From NCBI GenBank assembly GCA_038212445.1, contig JBBQUM010000001.1, positions 248,001-312,000 of the forward strand: a stretch of 64,000 bases of DNA. Direction: 5' to 3'. Below, one piece after another: positions 17,310 through 25,067 of this stretch. The translations under genes were made by a program, and so were the position numbers. The notes under the pieces are model-generated. The model was not told the DNA's origin. It ran no database searches and worked only from the letters and a program-made list of their open reading frames with translations. How positions within the stretch are numbered: position 1 is the stretch's first letter; each line of letters starts with the position of its first letter. This DNA comes from TMP-7 sp038212445 (GTDB lineage: Bacteria; Acidobacteriota; Terriglobia; Bryobacterales; Bryobacteraceae).

Positions 17310-19007
17310 TCACCGGGCTTCGGTAACGGTCAGGATCTGGTTGGCTTTCGCCTTTGGAACCAGTTGGCGGGTGCCGTTGGGCCAGCGGATTTCGAGATCG
17401 GCTTCCGTGGCAGTGCCGAGACCGAAGTGGAGCCGGGGGTCGCTCGAGGAGTAGAAACTCGACTGAGCGACGCGGGCTTGAGCCTGGCGCTTGCCTCCGT
17501 AGGTAGCGATGACGGTGGCGCCGATGGCGCTGCGGTTCGACTTCGTGCCCACCAGTTTCACCTTCAGCCAGTTGTTGGTGCCGGTGACATCGTTGCGGAG
17601 CAGGGAAGGCGGCTCGTTCAGGTTCACCACCAGCATGTCGATGTCGCCGTCGTTGTCGAAGTCGCCAAAGGCACAGCCGCGGCTGACGTGCGGGGCGAGC
17701 GCGTCATCGATCAATTCCTCGAACTTGCCGTTGCCCAGATTGCGAAAGACCACGCGCGGAGTCTTCAGAGGATAGGACGCCACCACCTTCTCGACCTCGG
17801 GATAGACGTTGCCGGTGACAAAGAAAAGGTCAGGGTGGCCGTCGTTGTCGAGATCGACGATGCCGGCGCCCCAGGAGATGAAGCGAGTCTCGACCCCCAG
17901 GCCGGAGCGGGTGGTGACGTCGTCGAAGTTGCCTTTGCCATCGTTCTTATAAAGGACGCAGGTGTCGTCGGCGAAGTGGGTCTTGAAGAGGTCGAGAGCG
18001 CCGTCGAGGTTGAAGTCGCCGATGCCGACGCCCATGCCGGCCTGCTCCACGCCATCCTCGTTCAGTGCGACGCCGGTTTCGAGGCCGATGTCGGTGAAGG
18101 TGCCGTCGTGGTTGTTGCGGAGAAGGAAGCTGGGGGTAGAGTCGCAGGCGATGTAGATGTCTGGCCAGCCGTCGCCATTGAAGTCGGCCGCCACCGAGGT
18201 CATGCAATAGCTGCCTTTGAGCTTGGCGACTCCGGACTCGCGGCTTACGTCGGTAAACGTCCCATCGCCGTTGTTCCGGTAAACTTCGACACCACCGGGA
18301 GGCAGCCCACGCGGACCGCAGTTGACCGGAACACCCTTCCACATGCAGTTGCCGTTCTGGCCGGGTTTGGGGACCTTCAGGGGATCGAACTCCAGGTAGT
18401 TGGTGACGAGCAGGTCGAGGTGGCCGTCGCGGTTGTAGTCCACCCAGGTGCAGCCGGCGCCATACTTGCGTTCGGCAGTGGGGAGCTTTGCGGCCTTGGT
18501 GATGTCGGTGAACGTTCCGTCGCCGTTATTGCGGTAGAGGACGTTGGTCCCCCAGTAGGTTATGAAGATGTCCTCGAAGCCGTCGTTGTTGTAGTCCCCG
18601 ACAGTGACGCCGGAGGGCCAACCGGTACGGCGGAGGCCGGCCTTTTCGGTGACGTCGGTGAAAGTGCCGTCGCGATTGTTCTTGTAGAGACGGTTGGTAG
18701 CGTCGGGCGGGGCGCCTTCGAGGCGGGTGCCGCAGAGGACGAAGAGGTCCATCCAGCCGTCGTTGTCGTAGTCGATGAAGGCGCAGCCGCAGCCGACGGT
18801 TTCGACGATGAACTGCTTACGGTCGACGCCACCGTAGATGGTGGGGGCGTGGAGTCCGGCCTGGGCGGCGATATCGGTGAGCTTGGAGTGGAACGGGATG
18901 CCTGACGGCTTACCGCGCGGGGCAGGTTTGACGTTTCGGGAAGAGACGCCCTGGCTGAAGGCGATGCCGCCGGGGAGAAGCGATAGCAGGAGGTCGCGCC
19001 GCCTCAG
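17310..19007 (-). CDS. Tat-exported FG-GAP/ASPIC-UnbV repeat protein (CRTAC1-like), probable CTG start
   Basis: Multiple FG-GAP (VCBS) calcium-binding repeats run through the protein, each with a DxDxDGxxD core (DYDNDGWMDLFV, DYNNDGFEDIFI, DYNRDGHLDLLV, DFNGDGWPDIYIA, DLDNDGHPDLFFV, DFDNDGDIDMLVV), giving a probable propeller. The C-terminus is an ASPIC/UnbV domain (RSAIGATVIATYGGKRQAQA). The first in-frame ATG (18752) falls inside the first repeat, so the gene must start earlier. The frame is open upstream and reads LRRRDLLLSLLPGGIAF, a twin-arginine signal, from a CTG at 19007. A GGAGG lies 4 bp before that CTG, and the CTG overlaps the aminotransferase stop (CTGA). This gives 565 residues. 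The function is probably outside the cytoplasm; the substrate is unknown. Confidence 0.85.
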   Translation of the reverse strand: MRRRDLLLSLLPGGIAFSQGVSSRNVKPAPRGKPSGIPFHSKLTDIAAQAGLHAPTIYGGVDRKQFIVETVGCGCAFIDYDNDGWMDLFVLCGTRLEGAPPDATNRLYKNNRDGTFTDVTEKAGLRRTGWPSGVTVGDYNNDGFEDIFITYWGTNVLYRNNGDGTFTDITKAAKLPTAERKYGAGCTWVDYNRDGHLDLLVTNYLEFDPLKVPKPGQNGNCMWKGVPVNCGPRGLPPGGVEVYRNNGDGTFTDVSRESGVAKLKGSYCMTSVAADFNGDGWPDIYIACDSTPSFLLRNNHDGTFTDIGLETGVALNEDGVEQAGMGVGIGDFNLDGALDLFKTHFADDTCVLYKNDGKGNFDDVTTRSGLGVETRFISWGAGIVDLDNDGHPDLFFVTGNVYPEVEKVVASYPLKTPRVVFRNLGNGKFEELIDDALAPHVSRGCAFGDFDNDGDIDMLVVNLNEPPSLLRNDVTGTNNWLKVKLVGTKSNRSAIGATVIATYGGKRQAQARVAQSSFYSSSDPRLHFGLGTATEADLEIRWPNGTRQLVPKAKANQILTVTEAR

Positions 19008-20104
19008 AGAGCCTCCAACAGACCCTGGATATCGTCGGGCGAGATGTAGAAATGGGGTGAAGTTCGGACCCAGCCGAGGCGGGGGGCGGCTATAATCTTG
19101 CAGCTCTCCAGCTTGGAGACGGTGACGCGAGGGTTCTCGTTGGGGTTGCGGAAGGAGACGATCCCGGCGCCGGGGGAGCCAAGAACTTCGAAGCCTTTGG
19201 CGCGAACGCCGTCCTCGATCTGCTTGGCGAGGCTGCGAATGTGGGGTGAGATGCGGTCGATTCCGACCTCGAGTAAGAATTCAATAGATGCGCGTAAGCC
19301 GAAGCAGCCAATGGTGTTCAGCGTTCCGGGCTCATAGCGGCCCGCATCGGAGCGGAGGGTGAGGTTGCCGGCATCGTACTTGGCGTAGCCGGCCACGTTG
19401 GTCCAGCCGAACTCGGAGGGCTCCACTTCGTCCTGACGGTCCTTGCGGATGTAGAGAATGCCCATACCCTCAGGTCCGAGCATCCATTTGTGACCGTCGG
19501 CCGCGAGGGCGTCGATCTTGCAGCGCTCGACGTCGAGGGGGAAGGCGCCCAAGCCCTGGATGGCATCGACGAAGAAAAACACATTGTTCTTCCTACAGAT
19601 AGAACCAATAGCTTCAAGATCAGCCTTAAAGCCGCTGAGGAATTGGACGAAGCTGATGGCGAGCAGGCGCGCGCCCTTGGCAGCGGCCTCGATTTTGTCG
19701 AGCGGATCGGTGGCTTCGAGCCAGGTAAGGTCTACTCCATTGCCGGCTAAACGCTGCCATGGATATAGGTTAGATGGGAATTCCTCACGAAAAAGAACAA
19801 TGCGATCGCCGGACTTCCAGTCGATTCCAAGGGCGACGGTAGCGATACCCTCTGAGGTGTTCTTGACGTGCGCGATTTCGTCGCGGGAGGCACCAATCAG
19901 CTTGGCGGCGGCGACTCGGAGCGCCTCGTAGGCTTCAAGCCAGACGGAGTAATGGAGCGAGCCCCAAAGGCTACAGTCGTCCGCGAGCCCTTTCATAGCG
20001 TTGGCGGCGGGGAGACAGAGAGGCGAAACGGCCGCATGGTTGAGGTACGTCAAATGCTGTGTCACCGGGAACTGATCCCGGTAGTCCTGATAAACGAAAC
20101 CCAT
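19004..20104 (-). CDS. Class V PLP-dependent aminotransferase / cysteine desulfurase-like enzyme
   Basis: A 366-residue fold-type I PLP enzyme. I use the ATG at 20104 (MGFVYQDYRDQFPVTQHLTY) rather than the TTG two codons upstream. Family marks are YLNHAAVSPLC, the PLP aspartate region NVFFFVDAIQGLGAF, the Schiff-base lysine in AADGHKWMLGPEGMG, and PGTLNTIGCFGLRASIE. The group includes cysteine desulfurases, isopenicillin-N epimerase-like and kynureninase-like enzymes, so the substrate is undefined. Its stop overlaps the start of the FG-GAP protein, indicating a two-gene operon. It is divergent from the M48 peptidase with only about 85 bp between. Confidence 0.88.
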   Translation of the reverse strand: MGFVYQDYRDQFPVTQHLTYLNHAAVSPLCLPAANAMKGLADDCSLWGSLHYSVWLEAYEALRVAAAKLIGASRDEIAHVKNTSEGIATVALGIDWKSGDRIVLFREEFPSNLYPWQRLAGNGVDLTWLEATDPLDKIEAAAKGARLLAISFVQFLSGFKADLEAIGSICRKNNVFFFVDAIQGLGAFPLDVERCKIDALAADGHKWMLGPEGMGILYIRKDRQDEVEPSEFGWTNVAGYAKYDAGNLTLRSDAGRYEPGTLNTIGCFGLRASIEFLLEVGIDRISPHIRSLAKQIEDGVRAKGFEVLGSPGAGIVSFRNPNENPRVTVSKLESCKIIAAPRLGWVRTSPHFYISPDDIQGLLEAL

Positions 20105-20189
20105 TAACAAAACTATACGTTAATGTGTAGGAGACGTCTTATACTTGGAAGCAGTAGGGGGTGTCTTGATTCAACCCCAAGGAGTCGGA

Positions 20190-21182
20190 ATGCGGCGTAT
20201 TTCTCGTCTGGGCTTCGTAGTTGTCCTGAGTGCGACGTTTGCGCTCTCGGGGCTGGCAAAGGACAAGAAGAAAGATCCCGAAGCGATTGGCGATCGCGAC
20301 GTGGGCAAGGGCGTCAACTTCTACTCCATTGAGAAGGAAATCGCGCTCGGCAAGCAACTCGCCCAGGAAGTAGAGCGCAGCGCCAAGGTAGTGGACGATC
20401 CGATCATTGCTGAGTACGTCAGCCGGATTGGCCAGAATCTGGTTCGCAACTCCGACGCCAAAGTCCCCTTCACGATCAAGGTTCTGGACAGCGAAGAAGT
20501 GAACGCGTTTGCGCTTCCCGGCGGTTTCTTCTTCGTCAATACCGGACTGATCCTCAAAGCCGACAGCGAAGCCGAACTGGCGGGCGTGATGTCCCACGAG
20601 ATTGCGCACGTAGCGGCACGCCACGGTACGCGGCAGGCGACGCGCGGCCAATTGGTGAACATCGGCACGATTCCTCTGATCTTCATGGGCGGCTGGACGG
20701 GTTATGCGATCCGGCAGGCTGCCGGTTTGGCGATCCCGCTGGGCTTCCTGTCGTTCTCGCGCGGATTCGAGTCGGAAGCGGACATGCTGGGACTCGAGTA
20801 CATGTACAAGTGCGGGTACGATCCGACGGCATTCGTCGACTTCTTTGAAAAGATCCAATCGCTCGAAAAGAAGAAGCCGGGAACGATGAGCAAGGTATTC
20901 TCGACGCATCCGCTCACCGACGACCGTATTAAGACAGCGCAGAAGAATATTCAGGACATTCTGGTGTCGAAGCCCGAGTACGTGGTGACGACCTCGGAAT
21001 TCAACGATGTGAAGGGCCGGCTGTTGGCTATGCACAATCGCCGCAAAGTTGACGATAAGGACTTGAACAAGCCGAAGCTTCGGAAGGCGCCCGGCGCCGG
21101 TACGACGATTGATGGCGATGGCAAGGACAAGAAGGGCAGCGACGAAGACGAGCGTCCGACGTTGAAGCGCCGTCCCAACTAA
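20190..21182 (+). CDS. Secreted M48-family metallopeptidase (BepA/YfgC-like)
   Basis: A zinc peptidase of about 330 residues. The ATG at 20190 is chosen because AAGGAG lies 5 bp before it and a signal peptide follows (MRRISRLGFVVVLSATFALS). The domain has SEEVNAFALPGGFFFVNTGL, the catalytic MSHEIAHVAARHG (HExxH) and the third ligand in FESEADMLGLEYM. The C-terminal tail is highly charged (DGDGKDKKGSDEDERP). BepA-type enzymes check outer-membrane protein assembly in the periplasm; whether this one does is inferred only. A strong terminator follows. Confidence 0.92.
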   Translation: MRRISRLGFVVVLSATFALSGLAKDKKKDPEAIGDRDVGKGVNFYSIEKEIALGKQLAQEVERSAKVVDDPIIAEYVSRIGQNLVRNSDAKVPFTIKVLDSEEVNAFALPGGFFFVNTGLILKADSEAELAGVMSHEIAHVAARHGTRQATRGQLVNIGTIPLIFMGGWTGYAIRQAAGLAIPLGFLSFSRGFESEADMLGLEYMYKCGYDPTAFVDFFEKIQSLEKKKPGTMSKVFSTHPLTDDRIKTAQKNIQDILVSKPEYVVTTSEFNDVKGRLLAMHNRRKVDDKDLNKPKLRKAPGAGTTIDGDGKDKKGSDEDERPTLKRRPN

Positions 21183-21213
21183 GTTTTCGCGAGTTTTCCC
21201 CGCAAGCCGTTCG

Positions 21214-21247
21214 GCCCGCGACGCTCCCCCGTCGCGGGCTGTTCTAT
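21214..21247 (+). terminator. Rho-independent terminator after the M48 peptidase gene
   Basis: A perfect 10-bp GC-rich stem (21214-21223 with 21230-21239) with loop ctcccc is followed by tgttctatt, a T-rich tail. It lies 31 bp after the stop codon at 21182. Confidence 0.8.
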
Positions 21248-21270
21248 TTGGGTAGCGCATATTGGGCTGG

Positions 21271-21843
21271 TTAAGACTCTTGCCCTACTGCCAGGGTTTG
21301 CATCGTGTCCGTTTCGGCGGTCAGGGCGCTTAGCGGCGGCGGCTGCGAAACGGAGCCAATTCTCCCGGACAGGCTGGCGGCGTAGGAGATACACGCCCGG
21401 CGCTTCAGATCTTCTGCTTCGAGCTTGCGGCGTAGAGTTTGGAGCGCGGCGAGTTCTTTGCGTGCACGGGTGTGGGCGCGTTCGATGCGAGTCATATAGC
21501 GTTGCAGGTTCATGAAGGCGCGGTCGGTGATGGCGGCTGTGAGGTCGAGTTTGTTGAGCATCTCAGCCTCTGCGCGGCGGGCGCGTTCGAGGCGCCAGAA
21601 GTTCTGAGCGATTTCCTCGACAAGCATGGCTTCGAGTTCGCAAGCGGGCTGGAGGTCGCCGATCAGGGCGGCACGCATGGCGTCGTAGAGGGCGGGGTCC
21701 TCATTCTTGCCGATGATCTGTTTGCCGGTAAGGCCGTGCTTGGTTGCGTTGTACTTACAGTTCTCGATTCCGACGGCGGTGACGGGGCCGGTGGAGAGTT
21801 GCGCGTTGGCGCGATTCGCGGTGATTTGAGCTGCGCTGGACAT
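21271..21843 (-). CDS. Acidobacterial ANRANAQ-type protein of unknown function
   Basis: The 190-residue protein starts at the ATG at 21843, which has a strong AGGAGG six bases upstream; an earlier in-frame start gives an unlikely Arg-rich extension. The N-terminus ITANRANAQLSTGPVTAVG followed by CKYNATKHGLTG is a pattern I recall as common, often in many copies, in Acidobacteria and related soil bacteria. The rest is predicted to be helical and highly charged (ERAHTRARKELAALQTLRRK), a possible coiled coil. Function unknown. It lies between the M48 peptidase terminator and a small secreted protein gene. Confidence 0.75.
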   Translation of the reverse strand: MSSAAQITANRANAQLSTGPVTAVGIENCKYNATKHGLTGKQIIGKNEDPALYDAMRAALIGDLQPACELEAMLVEEIAQNFWRLERARRAEAEMLNKLDLTAAITDRAFMNLQRYMTRIERAHTRARKELAALQTLRRKLEAEDLKRRACISYAASLSGRIGSVSQPPPLSALTAETDTMQTLAVGQES

Positions 21844-22108
21844 GTTTGTCCTCCTGGTTCGAGGTTCGCGCGGGGGCAATTTTTGGAGGGGGGTCTATTT
21901 TGAGGCGAGGGCGGGGAAGTGGCTGAGGGCGAGGGAGATGACGCGTTGAAGATAAAGTTGGAGTCGCAATGAATGGGAGCATCGTGACTAGCTGACCGAA
22001 CGAAGGGCGTAGGCGATCGGCTGGCCGGCAACGACGGCTGCAAGGACGCCGGTGATTGCCCGGCATCCTTACTTGGTGGATCAGGCTGGAGCACGTTCCG
22101 CCCCAGGT
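21844..22108. other. Intergenic, no gene supported
   Basis: About 265 bp between two minus-strand genes. It holds the ribosome site of the ANRANAQ-type gene at its left edge. Open frames here are low-complexity and Pro/Ser rich. No hairpin or recognisable remnant was found. Confidence 0.4.
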
Positions 22109-22684
22109 CTACTGTGTTGAGACGCGGCTGACGACGCCGTGGATCGCCTGGGGACCGAAATGCCCCGTTGCCGGCCCTTTATATACCAGCGTCACATTCG
22201 AAAACGACACCGTCGAACCTCCCGTCACACACACCTGCATCGTTGACGCCCCCGCCGCCTCAAATGGTGCCGGACTGCCATTCCCGGTAGTTGTGACGGT
22301 GGCGGTCACCACCACAGCGGGACCTGTCGTAGCAGGGCTGTTTGCGGGGCAGACGGACGCGTCATAGCTGACCGCAGCGTTGGTCACGCTGATATGGTGC
22401 GTGTGAGGGCCTCGGGTGGCCGGGTTTGTGGGATCCACCTTGGCGGCGCTGGAAGTCCCATAATCGCTCGTCTCCATTGCCAGGTCAGCGGTGAAGTTCG
22501 CAGTGCCGGTTCTTTGTACGTCCAGTGACCAGTCACCGCGCATCTCGTAAGGTCCGCCGGTTACGGTGGACGGCGTGTAGTCGTGAATCACACCTTTGAA
22601 ATGAACCTCCCTCAGATCTTGACCGGACATCAGCCCCGCCGCCAGGACGAGAGCAGTACTAATATGTACGTAGCGAATTTTCAT
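22109..22684 (-). CDS. Secreted hypothetical protein, 191 aa
   Basis: Starts at an ATG preceded by AGAGGAGG and carries a signal peptide (MKIRYVHISTALVLAAGLMS). The mature part is rich in Thr, Ser and Val, predicted all-beta (VVVTATVTTTGNGSPAPFE), with two cysteines (SVCPANSP and MQVCVTGG) that may pair. HTHHISVTNAAVSYD is a striking His-rich strand. I do not recognise the family. It is divergent from the PD40 sensor protein. Confidence 0.7.
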   Translation of the reverse strand: MKIRYVHISTALVLAAGLMSGQDLREVHFKGVIHDYTPSTVTGGPYEMRGDWSLDVQRTGTANFTADLAMETSDYGTSSAAKVDPTNPATRGPHTHHISVTNAAVSYDASVCPANSPATTGPAVVVTATVTTTGNGSPAPFEAAGASTMQVCVTGGSTVSFSNVTLVYKGPATGHFGPQAIHGVVSRVSTQ

Positions 22685-22832
22685 AGCATCCTCCTCTTGA
22701 TGTTGTTCTTCAACAGCATCTGGCTTTCACGATGGACCTGGCGGAGAAAAGGCGCAAGTCCGGGCACGTTGAAAGCCTGTTTCATACATTTGCACCTCAT
22801 TGAAAACATGATGTATTCTCGAAAACGTACCC

Positions 22833-24935
22833 ATGGCGCCCACGGATTTTGAGGCGACGCGCCGGCAATTGGAACGGGTTCTCGCCAGCTCTGGATTTCT
22901 ACGGAATGAGCGGATGAGCCGGTTCCTCAGGTTCCTCGTGGAACGGCATCTGGAGGGGAGCCAGAACCAGCTCAAGGAATCCGTAATTGCCGTCGAGGTA
23001 TTTGGACGCAAACCGGATCATGATCCGGCGCGAGACTCGATTGTGCGGACCGAGGCCGGCAGGCTTAGAGCCCGGCTGGCCGAATACTACCTGGCTGAAG
23101 GAAAAGACGATCAGATCGCGATTGAGCTGCCGAAGGGCGGATACACCCCGACCTTTCACCCGCGCCACGCTACGCAGGCAGTGGCGGCTGGAGGAAGCAA
23201 GAGTCGCCGGCTTGTCTGGCTGCTGGCCGCGGCGACGGTAATCGCGTTGGTGGTCACTGCCATCGCGTGGCTCAAAAGGACGGAAGGATCCCCCCCGCAG
23301 CATCCAATCTCAGTCGCGCGATTTCAGACTGTGACCGATTTCGACGGAACGGAGCTGGCGGCGACGGTGTCACGCGACGGCAAGTTCGTTGCATTTTTGT
23401 CGGACCGTGACGGACAGACCGATGTCTGGGTGGCACAGCCAGGGTCGGGACGGTTCCACAACCTGACTCACGGCAGCGCGCCGGAGCTGATCAATCCCTC
23501 AGTCCGGACCCTGGGATTTTCGCCCGATGGCTCTTTGGTGACGTTCTGGGTCCGCGAGCCGTCCGGCCCAGGCTGGCAGATCGGGATCTGGGCCGTGCCA
23601 ACGCTAGGCGGCGAACCGAGACGTTATCTCGAAGCCGCGGCCGAGTACGATTGGTCGAACGACGGTTCACAGCTCGCGTACCATACTGCCGCGTCGGGAG
23701 ATCCACTGTTCGTATCCGACGGCGCGTCGTATCCTCAGGGACGACTCATCTTCACCGCACCTCCGGGCCAGCATTCTCATTTTCCAGTGTGGGCGCCTGA
23801 CAAATCGTACATCTACTTCGTCATGGGCGTGCTTCCCGACAAAATGGATATCTGGCGTATCAAGCCAGCGGGAGGACAGCCTGAACGGGTCACTACGCTC
23901 AATGAGCGGGTGAGTCATCCGGTCTTCTTGAATCAGCGTACGCTGATGTACCTCGCCAGCGATGCCGACGGGGCAGGACCGTGGCTGTACAGCATGGACG
24001 TAGAGCGCCGCATTCCTCAGCGGCTTGCATTTGGTCCCGACGGATACACATCGCTCGCCGCCACCGTCGACGGCAAGCAACTCGTGGTGACGCGCGCAAA
24101 TCCGAAGAAAACTCTGTGGCGAGTCCGCTTGAGCGATTCACATGTGGAGCGAATCTCCTTGACGCCGGCCAGCGCGTTCTCTCCACGACTGGGACCCGAT
24201 TACCTTATCTGTGTCTCTTCGGTAGGCGGGAGCGAAACGATTTGGAAACGGGCGAACGGAACCGACAAGGAATTGTGGAGCGGTCATGAAGCGAAGATCA
24301 TTGGCGGTCCCGCGATCTCCCCTGATGGCGGCCGTATCGCATTTTCGGTCCGCCAGAGTGGGCACAGCGCGTTGTACATGATGCAGGCGGACGGCACCAA
24401 TCCGCATGTCGTGGCGGATTCGCTCGAGCTGCAAGGCTCTCCGGCGTGGGCACCGGATAGCCAGTCGATCACCTCGGCGGCAAACGATCATGGCGTGCCG
24501 CACTTGTTCCGGGTGCCGGTGAATGGCGGTGCTGCAACCGTCCTTGTCCGAGACTACTCAATAGATCCTGCGTGGCAGCCTTCAGGCCAATTCGTTGTCT
24601 ACTCCGGCCCTGACGTTGGGGCGACGTTTTTTCTGAATGCTGTGACGCCCCAGGGTATGGCTCATCCGTTTCCGCGCCTGATTAATCTGACGCGGGGCGC
24701 ACGACGCTTCAAATTCCTTTTGGGGGGAAATGAACTCGCTTTCCTGCGGGGAGGGATTGGACACAAAGATCTCTGGCTAACAGACCCGGACACCGGCGCA
24801 GAGCGGCAGGAGACCAACCTCCCGGGAGATTTTGATATTGCGGACTTTGACATCTCACCAGACGGTGGTGAAGTTGTCGTGGAACGCGTGGAGGCGCGTT
24901 CCAACATAGTGCTGCTTGACCTTGCCAGGCAATGA
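22833..24935 (+). CDS. Membrane protein with N-terminal regulator-like domain and PD40/TolB-like propeller
   Basis: A 700-residue protein. Residues 1-115 carry a conserved domain (ERVLASSGFLRNERMSRFLR, KESVIAVEVFGRKPDHDPA, RTEAGRLRARLAEYY) seen at the front of many acidobacterial adenylate-cyclase-like and TPR proteins and probably DNA-binding or regulatory. A single membrane segment lies at 126-147. The rest is a series of WD40-like/PD40 blades (SRDGKFVAFLSDRDGQTDVW, FSPDGSLVTFWV, SPDGGRIAFSVRQSGHSALY). This resembles a CadC-like one-component sensor: cytoplasmic regulator, outside propeller. It is the first of three PD40 proteins between 22.8 and 34.1 kb. Confidence 0.8.
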   Translation: MAPTDFEATRRQLERVLASSGFLRNERMSRFLRFLVERHLEGSQNQLKESVIAVEVFGRKPDHDPARDSIVRTEAGRLRARLAEYYLAEGKDDQIAIELPKGGYTPTFHPRHATQAVAAGGSKSRRLVWLLAAATVIALVVTAIAWLKRTEGSPPQHPISVARFQTVTDFDGTELAATVSRDGKFVAFLSDRDGQTDVWVAQPGSGRFHNLTHGSAPELINPSVRTLGFSPDGSLVTFWVREPSGPGWQIGIWAVPTLGGEPRRYLEAAAEYDWSNDGSQLAYHTAASGDPLFVSDGASYPQGRLIFTAPPGQHSHFPVWAPDKSYIYFVMGVLPDKMDIWRIKPAGGQPERVTTLNERVSHPVFLNQRTLMYLASDADGAGPWLYSMDVERRIPQRLAFGPDGYTSLAATVDGKQLVVTRANPKKTLWRVRLSDSHVERISLTPASAFSPRLGPDYLICVSSVGGSETIWKRANGTDKELWSGHEAKIIGGPAISPDGGRIAFSVRQSGHSALYMMQADGTNPHVVADSLELQGSPAWAPDSQSITSAANDHGVPHLFRVPVNGGAATVLVRDYSIDPAWQPSGQFVVYSGPDVGATFFLNAVTPQGMAHPFPRLINLTRGARRFKFLLGGNELAFLRGGIGHKDLWLTDPDTGAERQETNLPGDFDIADFDISPDGGEVVVERVEARSNIVLLDLARQ

Positions 24936-25067
24936 GGTGCACGGGACTGTGAAGCTTGGCACCGTTTCGCGATACCCGGGATGGCAGCGGATAGCACGCC
25001 AGACATGCTTGTTTGCTAACTGGGTGTCTAGGCGCTTCGATTCCCTGATAATAGGACGCAAGACGCG

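Noticed and set aside
17364..18905. A 513-codon plus-strand open frame opposite the FG-GAP protein
   Set aside because: It mirrors the repeated Asp/Gly/Asn codons of the real minus-strand gene; the translation is a Val/Ala/Glu-rich repeat without motifs.
20139..21260. A 373-codon minus-strand open frame opposite the M48 peptidase
   Set aside because: The plus-strand gene has a ribosome site, signal peptide and HExxH motif; the antisense frame has none.
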